NCBI RefSeq assembly: GCF_048771995.1
Contig: NC_133032.1
Location: 32,247,501 to 32,311,500, forward strand
DNA length: 64,000 bases
From: Taeniopygia guttata
Taxonomy: Eukaryota > Chordata > Aves > Passeriformes > Estrildidae
Direction of reading: 5' to 3'
A program made the translations under genes and the position numbers. Under the pieces are notes generated by a model. The model did not search any database. It was not told the origin of the DNA and saw nothing but the letters and a program-made list of their open reading frames with translations. The first letter of the stretch is position 1. Each line of letters begins with the position of its first letter. Of the stretch, positions 10,301-22,600 are shown piece by piece.

Positions 10301-11550
10301 AGGCAAAGCACAGCCTCACTCTGTTCACGTTGGCAGAATCACCAATTTTCCTTCTCACAGAGGGAATCTACCCACTAAAAGCAATGCTTAGTGCAATCAG
10401 AACCTCACCACAAGGCATTAAGGAAGAAATATCCATGGTGAGAAAGGAAGCTGTTGCTCAGTTTTTAGAACCTGATGGACTGAAAATGAACAAGAGATGT
10501 ATAGGATTCACTTAACTTTCAGAGATCCTTTTAGCTTTACTTGTAGAGGGAGTTAAATAGCAAGATTTTTCTGATTTTCTAGTGATTGAAAAAAATGGCA
10601 GTGAAAAAAAATCATACTGAAAGGTAAGACTGGTGACAAAGGTACTGAACTTGACTTAACCATTTGAATGTCAAGGTCACTCTGCCTTGACAGAATTATA
10701 TGAAGGGTTATGTTGTCAGTGATAACCAAATGGTACTGGAACTATGCAGTCCTACATAACTTCACTGTTTCAGTCTTCATCAGACTGTATTTCAACCTTG
10801 TGGAATTTAAATATACAGAGGTTTGTCCTACTGAATGAAAGTAATTAGCCTTACCTTGATAAAAGTATGGCTGATTGCTTCAATAAATAAGGGGCTTTGT
10901 ACAAAAAAAGGGCTACAGTTTTATCCTAGAATAGAGGTTTGGTTGATTTTTTTTTTTAAATTTGGATACTTGCACTGACCTGAACCTGCATCCAGAAGGG
11001 GAAAAAAGTACAGCTTGAAGTTGTTTTTTTTTTTTTTTTTAAATCCAGTACCAAATATATTTCTTAAAGGTACATATTCTATCTTCCATTTGACTGATGA
11101 GAAAAAGATCCTCTCAAACTCAGTAAATGCAGGATTGTACTCATATAACATATGATCTCAATGACATTTTCAGTAATCAGAGTAATTTCTTCTGTATGGC
11201 TGAACTATTCTCAGACTCCTGTTCCTGATTATTAGCTGTGTGCTTACCTGTCTTCATCTTTCCCTTTTGGCTTTTTTGAATAAGACAATTCATTTTGGTA
11301 GTTACAAAGACACTTATCCCCCATATCTCTGGTGATGCCTCAGCTCCTGGCCTGTAATGTCTGTATGTCGTTCACCCACAATAATGGAACTGGAAAAATG
11401 GAATTGCACTCCAAGACTGTATTGCAAAAGGTAATTGGAAGGGTAAGAATTTTCCTCACTAGTAATCCTGTCTTTTGTGCAATGGACTAGATTCATAGAC
11501 CTGTGACCATCCAGCTGACCTGTGGATAAAAAGACAGAAGCAGTAGAAAG

Positions 11551-11613
11551 AGAATAATGGAATAACAGAACTGTTTAGGTTGGAAAAGACCTTTAAGATC
11601 ATTGAGCCAACCA
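11551..11613 (-). mobile_element. CR1 LINE 3'-terminal relic
   Basis: The plus strand contains the reverse complement of a CR1 3' end: GAACTGTTTAGGTTGGAAAA, then GACCTTTAAGATCATTGAG and CCAACC. Only about 60 bp is convincing. The sequence to the right (to about 11.89 kb) is not clearly CR1. Confidence 0.75.
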
Positions 11614-12326
11614 CTGAAGAAGCAAGATAATGTGGCAGGATCAAGAGGAAATCAGCAGGATGACAAAAACATGTAGGAATAATTCTCCCAGCTATGAGGA
11701 CTGGCTTGCTGAGGGCATTAAGGAGGCTGTGCTGTCTGGGGGAGAGTTCGGTGAGCATGAATCCCTGCTGGGAGACCTGCAGAGGAAGGAAAGGGAATGT
11801 CCCTTCTTGCAAGTTCTCACAATGATTCAGGGAGGTAGTTTAAACGAAGTTCCACAGCAAATAGGGCTTTTTTTTACTTTTAGCCTCTGAGGAGGAAGGA
11901 AATTTGGGAAGAGACAATCTTTCCAGACCCATCAGTTTCCCTGTGTGTGACTGCAATGCTCGGCTGCTGCAGAGGGAGCCTTCATGTCCACAGTGCACAC
12001 ACATCAGAGCTAGAGCTCTTCCAAGCTCTCACCAGGAATACAGAGGTCAACATTTTAGAATTTGAAAACAGGGTCTTCTTCATTGTTAAAAAATTTTGAA
12101 TTAGCTTGTTTAAACCCCAGTCCAAGAACAAAGTTTTTTTTACGAGCCTGAAGCTGAAACATTTCCCTTTTCCACTACAGATTTTAATCAACTCTACAGA
12201 ACAGAGATTTTCACCTCTAATGATTCTAACCAAAACCCACTGCCCTTTCTGTGACACCTGGCTTCTGAAAGGCACTAAGGAAAAAAACCCACTAGGTGTG
12301 CCCTCCTCTACCCCTTCCCTGCGAGA

Positions 12327-12351
12327 GGGTTAGGGCTGGGGCTGGGCTGGG
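12327..12351 (+). other. Predicted G-quadruplex motif
   Basis: Five G-runs of three or four on the plus strand are separated by loops of two or three bases (TTA, CT, CT, CT). It lies in the last NCKAP5 intron on the DNA template strand, so the transcript carries the C-rich complement. Confidence 0.7.
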
Positions 12352-15300
12352 TGAGTGCTCCTGGAGGAGCAGGGGAAGAGGGGAGAGCCCAGCTGCCCTC
12401 CCAGCAAATCTGTGGCAGCCTGAACCACATGCACACTGCTTTCTGACTCTGTGCAATGAGGCTAGAGAAGTTCCTTTGTCATCAGAGAAAAGTGGGACAG
12501 GGTAGATGCAAATACTGATACTGGTTGCATGACTGCACTTGCCACCTCTCCAGCTGATGTTTTGAGTTGAGTTTCAGCACTGATTCAAGCAAAGCATGAA
12601 CTGCAGATGGAAACCTGTGTTTTAAGTTCATCTGCTAACAAATCCTACATAAAAGTACAGTCATCTACATGGACCTTTTACATTTATGCAAACATTTTAT
12701 CTCTGCTGTAGGGCAGAGTATTTCAGGGACAGCAGCACAACACGCACAAAAACCCAAGACAGAGTTTCAGGCACAGGCTGCAGAAGCAAATTAAAGTAGA
12801 AGGATAAATCCTCACTTGCAATTTTTAGTTCATTTCAGTACAGCAAGTTGTATCAATAAAAAGCCTATAGTATAAGTCAGCTAGAAAATAAATGCTATGA
12901 AGGATGTTCCATTTTATGTTGTTTGAATTTGATTAGTGATTAGTCCTGGTGGTTAAACCACATGGGAACAGTAATCAAGGGTTCTCTACTGCAGTTCTGC
13001 AACAACGGGAGAACACTGTTGGCTCATGTCCTATTCCATGATGGGATATTAACCTAAAATCTAATTAATATATGAATGAATTACATTTCTAGAAACATAC
13101 TATATTATAATCAATTTTAAGTGAGTTCCTAACAGGAGATAAGATGAAGAAAAAGCTGTAGAATTACCAGAGGCTGATAAATTCTGTTTACTGTGACTGA
13201 TGATTTTTATGGAGGATAATTTTACAATCCATCAAACTTTTGTCAGTTCAAGAATCATGCTGCCAAACGTATGCAGTAAATTAATTTTTAAATTTACATA
13301 TTTATTAAAAATCTTATTGAAAACAGCAGGAAGTAAGCCTTGTTTGAATAACAAAATAACTTGTTATTCTACTGGAAAGAAAACAAAAACCCCCCCAACC
13401 TTCTATTAGGATGATTTTATAGCAAGGCAATAATTAAAACCAACTACATGAATTAGTTAACCAAACACTGCATTAAACAGCCAACCCAAAAATTAATCAA
13501 GAATTTAGAAAACCTTTTGGAAGATAATCAGGTTAAAAATGCAATTTAAAAGCTAAGAAATCCATGGCTGAGTTTCAGATGTGCTGGAGGACAGGTTTTC
13601 CAGCCCAGGCCTGGTGGCTGGAGCTCCTGGATCCCTGGGGAGCTGCAGGTGCCTGTGGCTGAAGGGATGGCAGCAATGGGCATGAGGAGGTACCCACTGG
13701 GATGTGGGATCTTTGCTCCCTTCCCTGCAGTTTTCTTTGGCTGCTCCTGACTCTGGGTCCAGCCATTCACACCCTTCAAACACCATTTTGTTTGTACAAA
13801 ATGCACACTGGGGTACGTGCAGGGAACAGGCAATTCATGTCTGAAATGCTCGTGTCCTTTTTTTAACTCTAAAGGATGCTCAAAAAGAAACACTGTTTCT
13901 CTATTATTAGGAGAATTATGAATTAGAATTATTAGAAATAATCACAATTAAGCAGAGCAAGGCTGGGCACCAAGACAACCACTGCTACAGATGCAGATGG
14001 AAGCTCCTCCAGCCAGGAGATTTATAAATGTTGAACTTGCCTCCTCACTGAATTAAAGCACTGATATCCATTTTGATTAACATGCATATCATCTGGCTGT
14101 GATCCGAGGGGAATTCTAGGCAATTTATGGATTTAGATGTGTTTACTTCATCTTTTAGAAAGGAGTACATCTGTTTCTGGTCATGAGGAGCTCTCTGCTT
14201 CTTGGTGGCCCAGCCAGGCATACAGAATGGCTCCCACTGGGATCTGGCAGGAGGCATCAGTGGTTGCAAACTCCCTGTGAGGGGCACAGCCTTGAAACAG
14301 AAAACTCAAGGACAAGTGCTGGACAGACCTTTGCCTTTCCACCTCCCTGGATAGCAGCAAAGCTCAGGTTAAGCATCTAACAGGACCTGAACTGTGCTGA
14401 GCCCACCTGGGCTGCAAAAGGCTCTTCCTAGGTTGTGAGGTGAGATTTTGGCAATGCTTTCGAGGCTTTTTCAGAGAAAGAAGGCACAGTGAAAAGATAT
14501 ACTGGGAACCTTGGTTTTGTGGGTTCTGACTCCCCTTGTCTGGCCGTGAGAAAACCCCAGTTGGGTATGACTGAAGAAGGAATTTGGTGTGAAGAAGCAG
14601 CATAGGCCCCTGCTCCCACAGTGGCCTTCCTGCAGGGGAAGAGTAGTTACTGTGTTTTTTTGGGGTTTTTTTTTGGTTTTTTTTTTTTGCACTGATTTCA
14701 CTGCAATTTCTGTAGAGAAAGACAAATGTGTGAAGTGATAGCTGCCACACGGCTGGATCTGTTGGACAAATGCTTTAGGAGATTTATTGACCTTAGCAAT
14801 GCAGAAGTGTTACTGCAGTATCAATGCTGCAACTACAGCGATGTACGGGTGATATAGAACACGTTCCTATGCCTAAGCCACAGACTGTAATATTGTGAAT
14901 ATAATAGGCCACTAGGAGGACTAAAATACAACTGGAATTCATGCAGACACACTGTACAGTTAACACACACTCACGTTTTGAATGCCCAAAGATGATACAA
15001 ACAGAAAATCAGGATGAAAATACAGAACAAAGCAGCTGCCAGGCCCTATTGGTGAATGAATAATCTGAAAAAATGTTTTATTCTGAAAATGAGCAGGCAT
15101 TTAATATTTATTAGAATAATAAAAAAAAAACTCTTTAATGTGTTACTTTGTTACTTTCCGCAGTATCTTAGATTATTCATGATTCAACTACTCGTAACAA
15201 TGGAATAAAACTTTGCTCCATGCAGAGGCATGGTTAGGAAATCTGTATGGACAGCAGGACTGCTGTAGGTGGTGGAGTTCTGCCCATCAAAAATTATTTA

Positions 15301-18300
15301 CAGGATCAGGGTGTGAATTTGCTTCTGATATTCGGAAAATTCCTCATCACAGGAGCAATGTGTTTATGGCTAGCCCTTGCAATGCAAGATCCCATCTTGA
15401 GCAAGAATACTTGATGAGAATATTAAGTAATAATGATTATTTGCTTAGTGCTGCTATGGGGCCTTCAAATCTCTCAAAGCAGCCTGCTAACAGTACTAGA
15501 TTAAATTCCAAATGCAGCTGGAAGGTATTATTTATATTCTTTATTTAAAAAATGGGGAATTTAATAGCAAGAGAGGCTTAGCAATTTGGACATTCAGCCA
15601 GAACATCACCCCTATCTCCACAGTCCTGCACTCCTCTCTGTTAAGCTTTTTGAATGTATTTGAATATTTTTTTTATTTACAGGCAAAAATTTCTCCGTGG
15701 AAAGGCAGAGGCCTCACAGAGGTTCTTACCAGGGAGCATCTGAAATATTCTTCAGCATACAGAACCTGGCATTTAATCCACTGAACGTGGTAGTTAATCA
15801 AATGTTTTCCACTGACTTTAGTACAGTTTGGATCAGACTCTTGATGCATTAGAAAAATAAATTATTTAACTTACTGAGTTCCCCTAGAAACAAAATATTG
15901 AGCTGCAAACAAAGCTAACAAACACCAAATGTGATGCCATCTGCTGCAATGAACAGAACATGACCAGTTCCCCTCATGCTTGAGATTTCTCCAAAATACC
16001 ATTTGAAATACGTTTGTTAAACTCCCAACTGTGTCAAAAAATTGGCTTAGCACAGGTTAGCAAATTCTAGTGCCACCACCAGCAGCAAGGCAGGCTTTGA
16101 TGTATCAATTGGAGCCATTGGTGATTTCATTCCTATTGGAGTGCCCTGTGAAAACTCCCAGGGTTTTGTGCTGTCCAGAGCCTATGGAACCTGTGGAGAT
16201 ATTTGTCTTCACGCTCTGTGCCCTGGGGCCTATGGACTATGAGTGGTTTCTCCTGCTGAATAAATATGAATGGTAATTATCCACACCATGCCGCATTCAT
16301 AAACCTGGATTTTTCTATCCTTTGACATCCAGGCTCCATGCCTACCAGAGAAACAGGATATGGAGGCAAAAGTTCTACTTCCCACAGATATCTCTGCCAG
16401 GAATGGCACGAGATAGCTGCAATCCCAAGTCCCTGCTTTGTATGGAAGTTTTTGGCTGTGGAGGAGAGAGAGTGGGCTCCCCAGCACTTTCACAGGAACA
16501 GAAGGACAGCGCTGAGCTAAAAGCAGAGCGTGTGACGCCTGTGGGTGACATCAGCCTTAGCCCCCTCTCCTCTTCCCAAGCACACTAATTGGGCAGCCAG
16601 GCAGCTTCTGTGGAATGGGAGGGAGAAACCCAGCAGGATTTGCCTTGTAGAACAAGACAAGAAGATAAATGTCTTCATACCTAAATTTCCTGCCCGGCCA
16701 GACACTTGATCTTCTCCCATCATCACAGCAAGTGATGAAGCTGCCACAAACAAACAGAAGCTCCAAAGACAATTTAGTATTTAGCAGTCAATCAGGAGGG
16801 CTCCAGCCCTCACATCACACAGCTTCTAAATGGTGGCTGCTGTCCTTGGCTTGCTCTGCTGCCTCTGTTTTCAACACCATGCCACTAATGATGTCATAAC
16901 ACAGCTTCCTTGTTTTCACCATGGATTTTATTTGCAGAAATGGTCTGTTAGAAATGCTGAGCCCTCTGCACTCTTGGCTTGCTGTAGTGGTTCTAGGAAA
17001 CATTAAAAGATAGGATGATGTTCCTATGATAGTGATAGGAAAAATATCCTGTAAAATTATACAAATGAAAGTTTTGGCTTTTTCCAGTTACCCATGCACT
17101 AATGTTATGAAAAATGCAATAAAGAAATGGATTTTAAAATATGAAGAATTTCATTATGATATGATCTTAATGGGAGCACAGTAGGACCAGAATAGAAATC
17201 CACAGTATTTGGCCTTCCTTTTAACTCAGGGGAAATGTTGCTGATGTTCCATGTCATTGCCCACAGAAGCAGGATGTTACAGACCAAAATTCTGCCAGTT
17301 ACAGGGAGAATATCGAAACCAATTTTCAAGCCCTCTATAAACTCCATGATTTTCACAGGATCCAAATAACAAGAATTGGTCAGAGACATCAGCAAGAGCT
17401 ACAGATTTGTAGCACCCTTGAAAACTGGGCAGCTGAAGTGTCTTTAGGCACAGCCGTTAAGAAAAGAAGCTTGAAGAAACCATGACCTTTATTTTTTCTG
17501 ATTAGAGGCCATAAAAAAAAGTCTCCTCTTAGTCTATGCAGAGAAGAATAATTCTTGCAAGAGCAACCAGCAAGCATGTGCTGTCTGCTCTGCTACTTCT
17601 GCTCCTCAGTTTCAGGCACTGTCTGAAAATCTTTTACATTTCAAATCTGCTCTTTGTCTTATATGTGTTACCAACAAGTTTCCCAATCTGGTAACTTTTT
17701 TTTTTTGGTAGAAGAAATATCATAAACTATTACTGCATAACTAACATTTTAATTTTATAAGCCACAGCAACACACCCTATTCGTATTTAATTTCTTCTTT
17801 TCCACCCAGTTCTGCTTTATTCTTCATCCTCCCAAAACCATCTGAGACCTTTTTTTACAGTTTGCTTTACGGAGCATTCAGTAACCCATAGGATATGTGC
17901 ATATGTAATAGGATGTCAGAAAAATCACTTTAAAGTGTTTGACTGGCAATTTTTCAGATAATAATCACTCGGGGTTTGATTTGCTGTGAATAACATTGGA
18001 GTAGCTAAGAGAAGTTCTTCAGGCTACAATTTTTTACAGCAGTTAAAATTTTTAGTGACCTCTATTAATGAGGAGGCAAAGGATGGAGAAATTGAGAGAA
18101 GGTGGCACTAATGGGAGCAGAGCCATCAGGTTGTGTCTCAGTCCCTGAGGGACTGATGAGCAGCTCAGGCTGCCAGGACTCTGACATCTGCTATGGAAAC
18201 TTGTATCACTCTTAGCCTTTCTGAAGGATAATTAGACATCTGAATTATGTAACTACATCTTGTGAACTTCCCAAAGTCTCCTGTGTCACTTATTGCTACT

Positions 18301-19589
18301 AAATCTGCTAAATACCATGTTTTTTACTCCTATCAAATACAAACATTACTTTTCATTAAATTAATATGAATGCTGCAAAAGACTTAAATTTAAATATGTA
18401 TTGGGCCTAAAAATATAGTAAGAGATAAAATATTACACTTTGGGACCTGCTATAAAGTAGAAAGTTTGAACTTGCTAAAAATATTTACCCATATTTTTCT
18501 TAAGAAGAGAGAGTCCATGTGTCATACTGCACAAAATCTCATGTAACTTCTAATTTCAATAAAAGGCAGATCACTTTTGGGAAAGGAAAACAGCTAATGG
18601 AACAAAGCATAAACACAAAAAAATTATTCCAATATGTTTTTTGTCAATATTTGACATAAAATACTACATTGATTAGGATATTATTGTCATGTGCATATGG
18701 AAAGAAGATGTGTCCTCTTAAAAATAGAAATAATTTGCCAACACATTCTCAGAATATTGCCACAATTCCTGCCACCATCATCTGGGTAACTTATTCCTCA
18801 TGTACTCTCCTTGGTACAGAACTCTCACACCAAAATATCAGTCATTTCCCACCCTTATCTGTGTGATGTTTGCGTGCTTTATGCAAAATATATCACTGTT
18901 ATAGATGGGGAAAGGCAAGCTTCAGCTGGAAAAACAATTCACAAAAATTTTACAGTGCTATTCATCTCATTTAACTCTGCTAATCACATGGTCCTCTTGG
19001 AGTCAAAATACTTTCCAGCATTAGATAACAAACATCTCACTGAATACACCTCTGTGCCCTCCTGCTCTTATCTTCATTGAGTCAATCCAATGTTTATTGG
19101 ATCCAATTTATTTTTCTTTTTTGTTTATTACTAATATCATTACAACAATTACACTATCTCACCTGCTTACTAATATTTATCATGTGTCGCTGTTAATATA
19201 TCCTGAATTCTATTTTGGCCCACAGTATTATTATAATATTCCTATTCCACAGTGAGAGAAATGAAACCTGCAGCTTTATTTCCAAAGATGGGGGACTGAA
19301 GAAATGCCTGGTTACAAATGGCAGAAACATGAGTGAACTTTGGGCCATGCTGCAAATCACAGCAGCTCCATCTGTCAAACCTCTGAAAAACAGCCCAGAA
19401 CATTTCCCACTCGGGGAAACCACTAGCAAATTATACTTTTATTCTGTATGTACTTTTGGCTCTTATTAGACTAAAGGATCTTCCTACTTACACCTAAGAG
19501 CCCCTGTGCCTATGAAATCCAGAAGTAATCTCCAGTTACAAAGGCAAATGGACATTGGAGTGCTGGGGATGTGTCTGCAGCAGTGAGCA

Positions 19590-19605
19590 GGGAGGGTGGG
19601 CAGGG
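19590..19605 (+). other. Predicted tight G-quadruplex motif
   Basis: GGGAGGGTGGGCAGGG: four G3 runs with loops of one, one and two bases, a class expected to be very stable. It is isolated in an otherwise AT-rich intron. Confidence 0.75.
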
Positions 19606-22600
19606 ACTGGATGTCTTACCCACACCCTGCTAACCTGCTTACCACACTCTGCACAGCTGCTCTGGGCACTTGCCCACGAGCAGCTTGGGGCTGACCCTCA
19701 GGGACTCCAGCAAATGAACTGCAGGGCTTTCTGTGACATCTGGGCCAGCGTGTGATGTGGTTATGCAGCTCTCATATGCTGAAAAGACAAGCTTCTCTCT
19801 GTAATTTGAAATTGCTTGCTGAGGTGGGATATGGGGTTTCTGCTCCAGTGATCAAGTTTTTCCACTCAGAAAGGGTAAAGTTCTCTCCCCCTTACAGTGC
19901 CAAAGGGGTTCAGTGGGCACAAGGCTCCAGCTGTGGCCACAGGACATCTTGGTGAGTTGCTTTAAATCACAAGCCCAGACATCTGCTCCTGGCAGCTGAC
20001 AAGGCACAGAGGCACAGATCAGTGGTGCTGTGAGTGGCTGGGGAGTTCAGCACTTGGTGACCCTGTGCCAGAGGCACTGGAACTGCACCTACATGCCCAG
20101 CAGTGCCTGAAGCCCTTGGCTTTTCTCTTCCCACTCCCTCCACTTCTTCTCTCAGACTCACATCCAAACCATTCTCCTGCTAGCCGTGCACACCATGTGT
20201 TTTAAATGCCACACAGCCTGCTCTCCTATGCCAAAGACTTTCTGTCCCTCACTGATGCCCAAATACTCTAAAAACTACGTGCTAAAAGATACTTGAGTTA
20301 AAATGTCGCCACCTACCCATCCCCATAAATACACCAACCAAACATAAAATGGCCTTTACACCAGCTGGAGGGCTAGTCAGAATGGCTTTGGTGGCACAGT
20401 ACTAAAACTACTGAGACCATTAATGCTAGAAGCAGAACTACTTCAGCTTTGAGGTTTTTTTTTTAGGGTTGTCTTTTCCCTAAAGATGTCCCTTGCATAC
20501 CATTAAAAAAGTTATTTTCTCTCATGGACACTGCATTCCAAATGTTTTCTCTTGCCAAAGCTTTTTAAAAACTTAAGGAAGTTATAGAGAATGCTATCAT
20601 CCTCCTTGCTGAACCACTCTCCATCGCATAATTTTTTACTAAAACTCTCAGCAGCATAAGAAACCTCAGCAGTTTCACCTAGAAGGCACAGGGAGAGAAA
20701 TGAGTCTCCCATAACTGCAGCTTTTTACTGTTGCCAAGCCAGCTCCTCAGGCTGGCTGTAAGGACGTTTTTCCACACTGCACAACATTTCTCTTAAGTGA
20801 TGTGTGTCAAGTGAGGCTTTGGTCCCAGAAGACTGCCTAGCTAGGCTTCAAATTGCTTGTTTTGCTGTCTCTTCACTTTATTTTTGGGGGCAACTTTGAT
20901 GGCAAGGTATTAGAAACAATAAAGACCTCATTGGGAATATAAGGTTTGGAAGCAGATCTTAGAATGTGAACTTGTCCTGTGGAGGGGAAAAAACATGCAG
21001 ATACAAGTAATTTGTTGATGTCTGCAGATGTCATAGCCTATTTCTAATTTAACATGAGCAAATCAGACTTTAGGTTAGAAAAAGTATGTTTAATTTTGCA
21101 TTATTCCCATGGGTGGCCAAATCTACTTTCTTATCACACCATGCTCCTGTGGTTTTTGTCACTTACATTGTCAAATACTCCTATATAATTCCCCTGACAA
21201 TGGGTTTTACATAAACTCAGGCAATTACTCAGACAGTCCCTGCTTTGATGGCACAAGTATTGCATCACTCATCTGAGAACTATTACAAAAAGGAAATCTT
21301 GCAGCCCCAAGCCTGTCAGTGGGAAAATCCTACTGAGGCAATTTTGACAAAACTGGGAAATTGCAGCTCAGAGGTCTTCACATGGTGGTGATGAGTATTA
21401 ATACCACCAAATGTTTACATCACTAGATCACCTCTCTGAACATATGTAATGATTTGATATTCCTTACTTGAAAGAAAAGCAATGATCTTAAAACACTAAA
21501 GATGGATGAATGAGACTGCAGACTTATTTCCCATCTACAGATTCTACAATAGCAGTTATTTCCTCAATATCCTTGGTTCATCAGGGCTAGGAAAGCAAAT
21601 AAAGCTGATTTCCCTCCACACCTCATCATCTTCCTCTCTCTTAAGCCTCATAGGAAAAATAGCAAAGAGAAGGCGAGGTTCCTGTGCTTGATGTGAAGTA
21701 AACTAAATTATGCAATTAGTACACAGAAACCTACTATCACCTAATTTCTGAATTTGATCCAGCCCATTAGATTATTTCTCTTAGTGACAAGTGACCTCTT
21801 CTACCTTCCATTACTTTCTGGTATAATAATTTGTAAGAGCTGCTTCAAACTCTGTATTTGCAGTAACACAGACATTGTATAAAACAAGCCGAGACCGAGG
21901 CCATCAGGAGCATTTGTTGTTTTCTTCTGGTTGTAACATTACACAGGTGTTGCTGTCACCAATTTTCAGACAGCAAAACAGATCCTGCTGGCCCAGTAAA
22001 ATATCACCCAGGGCTGCCCCAGGTGCAGGTATTCATGTTACATGAAAGTAAAAGGAAAGCAGTTATTTAGTGCTCACCAGAGTGTGCCCTGAGATGTGGT
22101 TTCACTCTCCCAAATACGGTAACTACAATAGCTGAGTTTTATTATATTTCCCACAGAGGAAAGTTTGGGGCAATGTTCATATTATTAACTTTGGGTTGAA
22201 AGTCTGGTATTCAGGATAAGGCATCTGCTGGTCAGGGGAAAGGAAGAAAGTAGCTCCGCAGGGCAATACTTCCTTTCCAGTTTAAAGTCTTAGGATACAG
22301 CTCTTCCCAAGAGCTAATTGGACTGAAATCATTATCTTAGGCTTTTCCACATGTGATAAACAGAATCCCTCCATAAGCACATCTGATAATGGGAAAAAAA
22401 AATCTGTGAAAGCAGAGTGCACATAGTCTCCTCAAAATTACTTCAGATACTTAAACATGGAGAGTCCTTTTCAAAAGAGACTTAATTCAAGAGCTGAAGA
22501 GCTTCTCTCAGAAAGAGCAAGGCACCTTCAGAAAGGGTCTCAAAGAACCCAAATCAGGCACATAAACTTTTCTGGCACATTCTCCAAAATCTGCCTAAAG

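Noticed and set aside
13546..13893. 115-codon minus-strand open frame
   Set aside because: Pro/Gly/Ser/Trp-rich with overlapping frames of similar length in other phases. No family recognised and no splice context.
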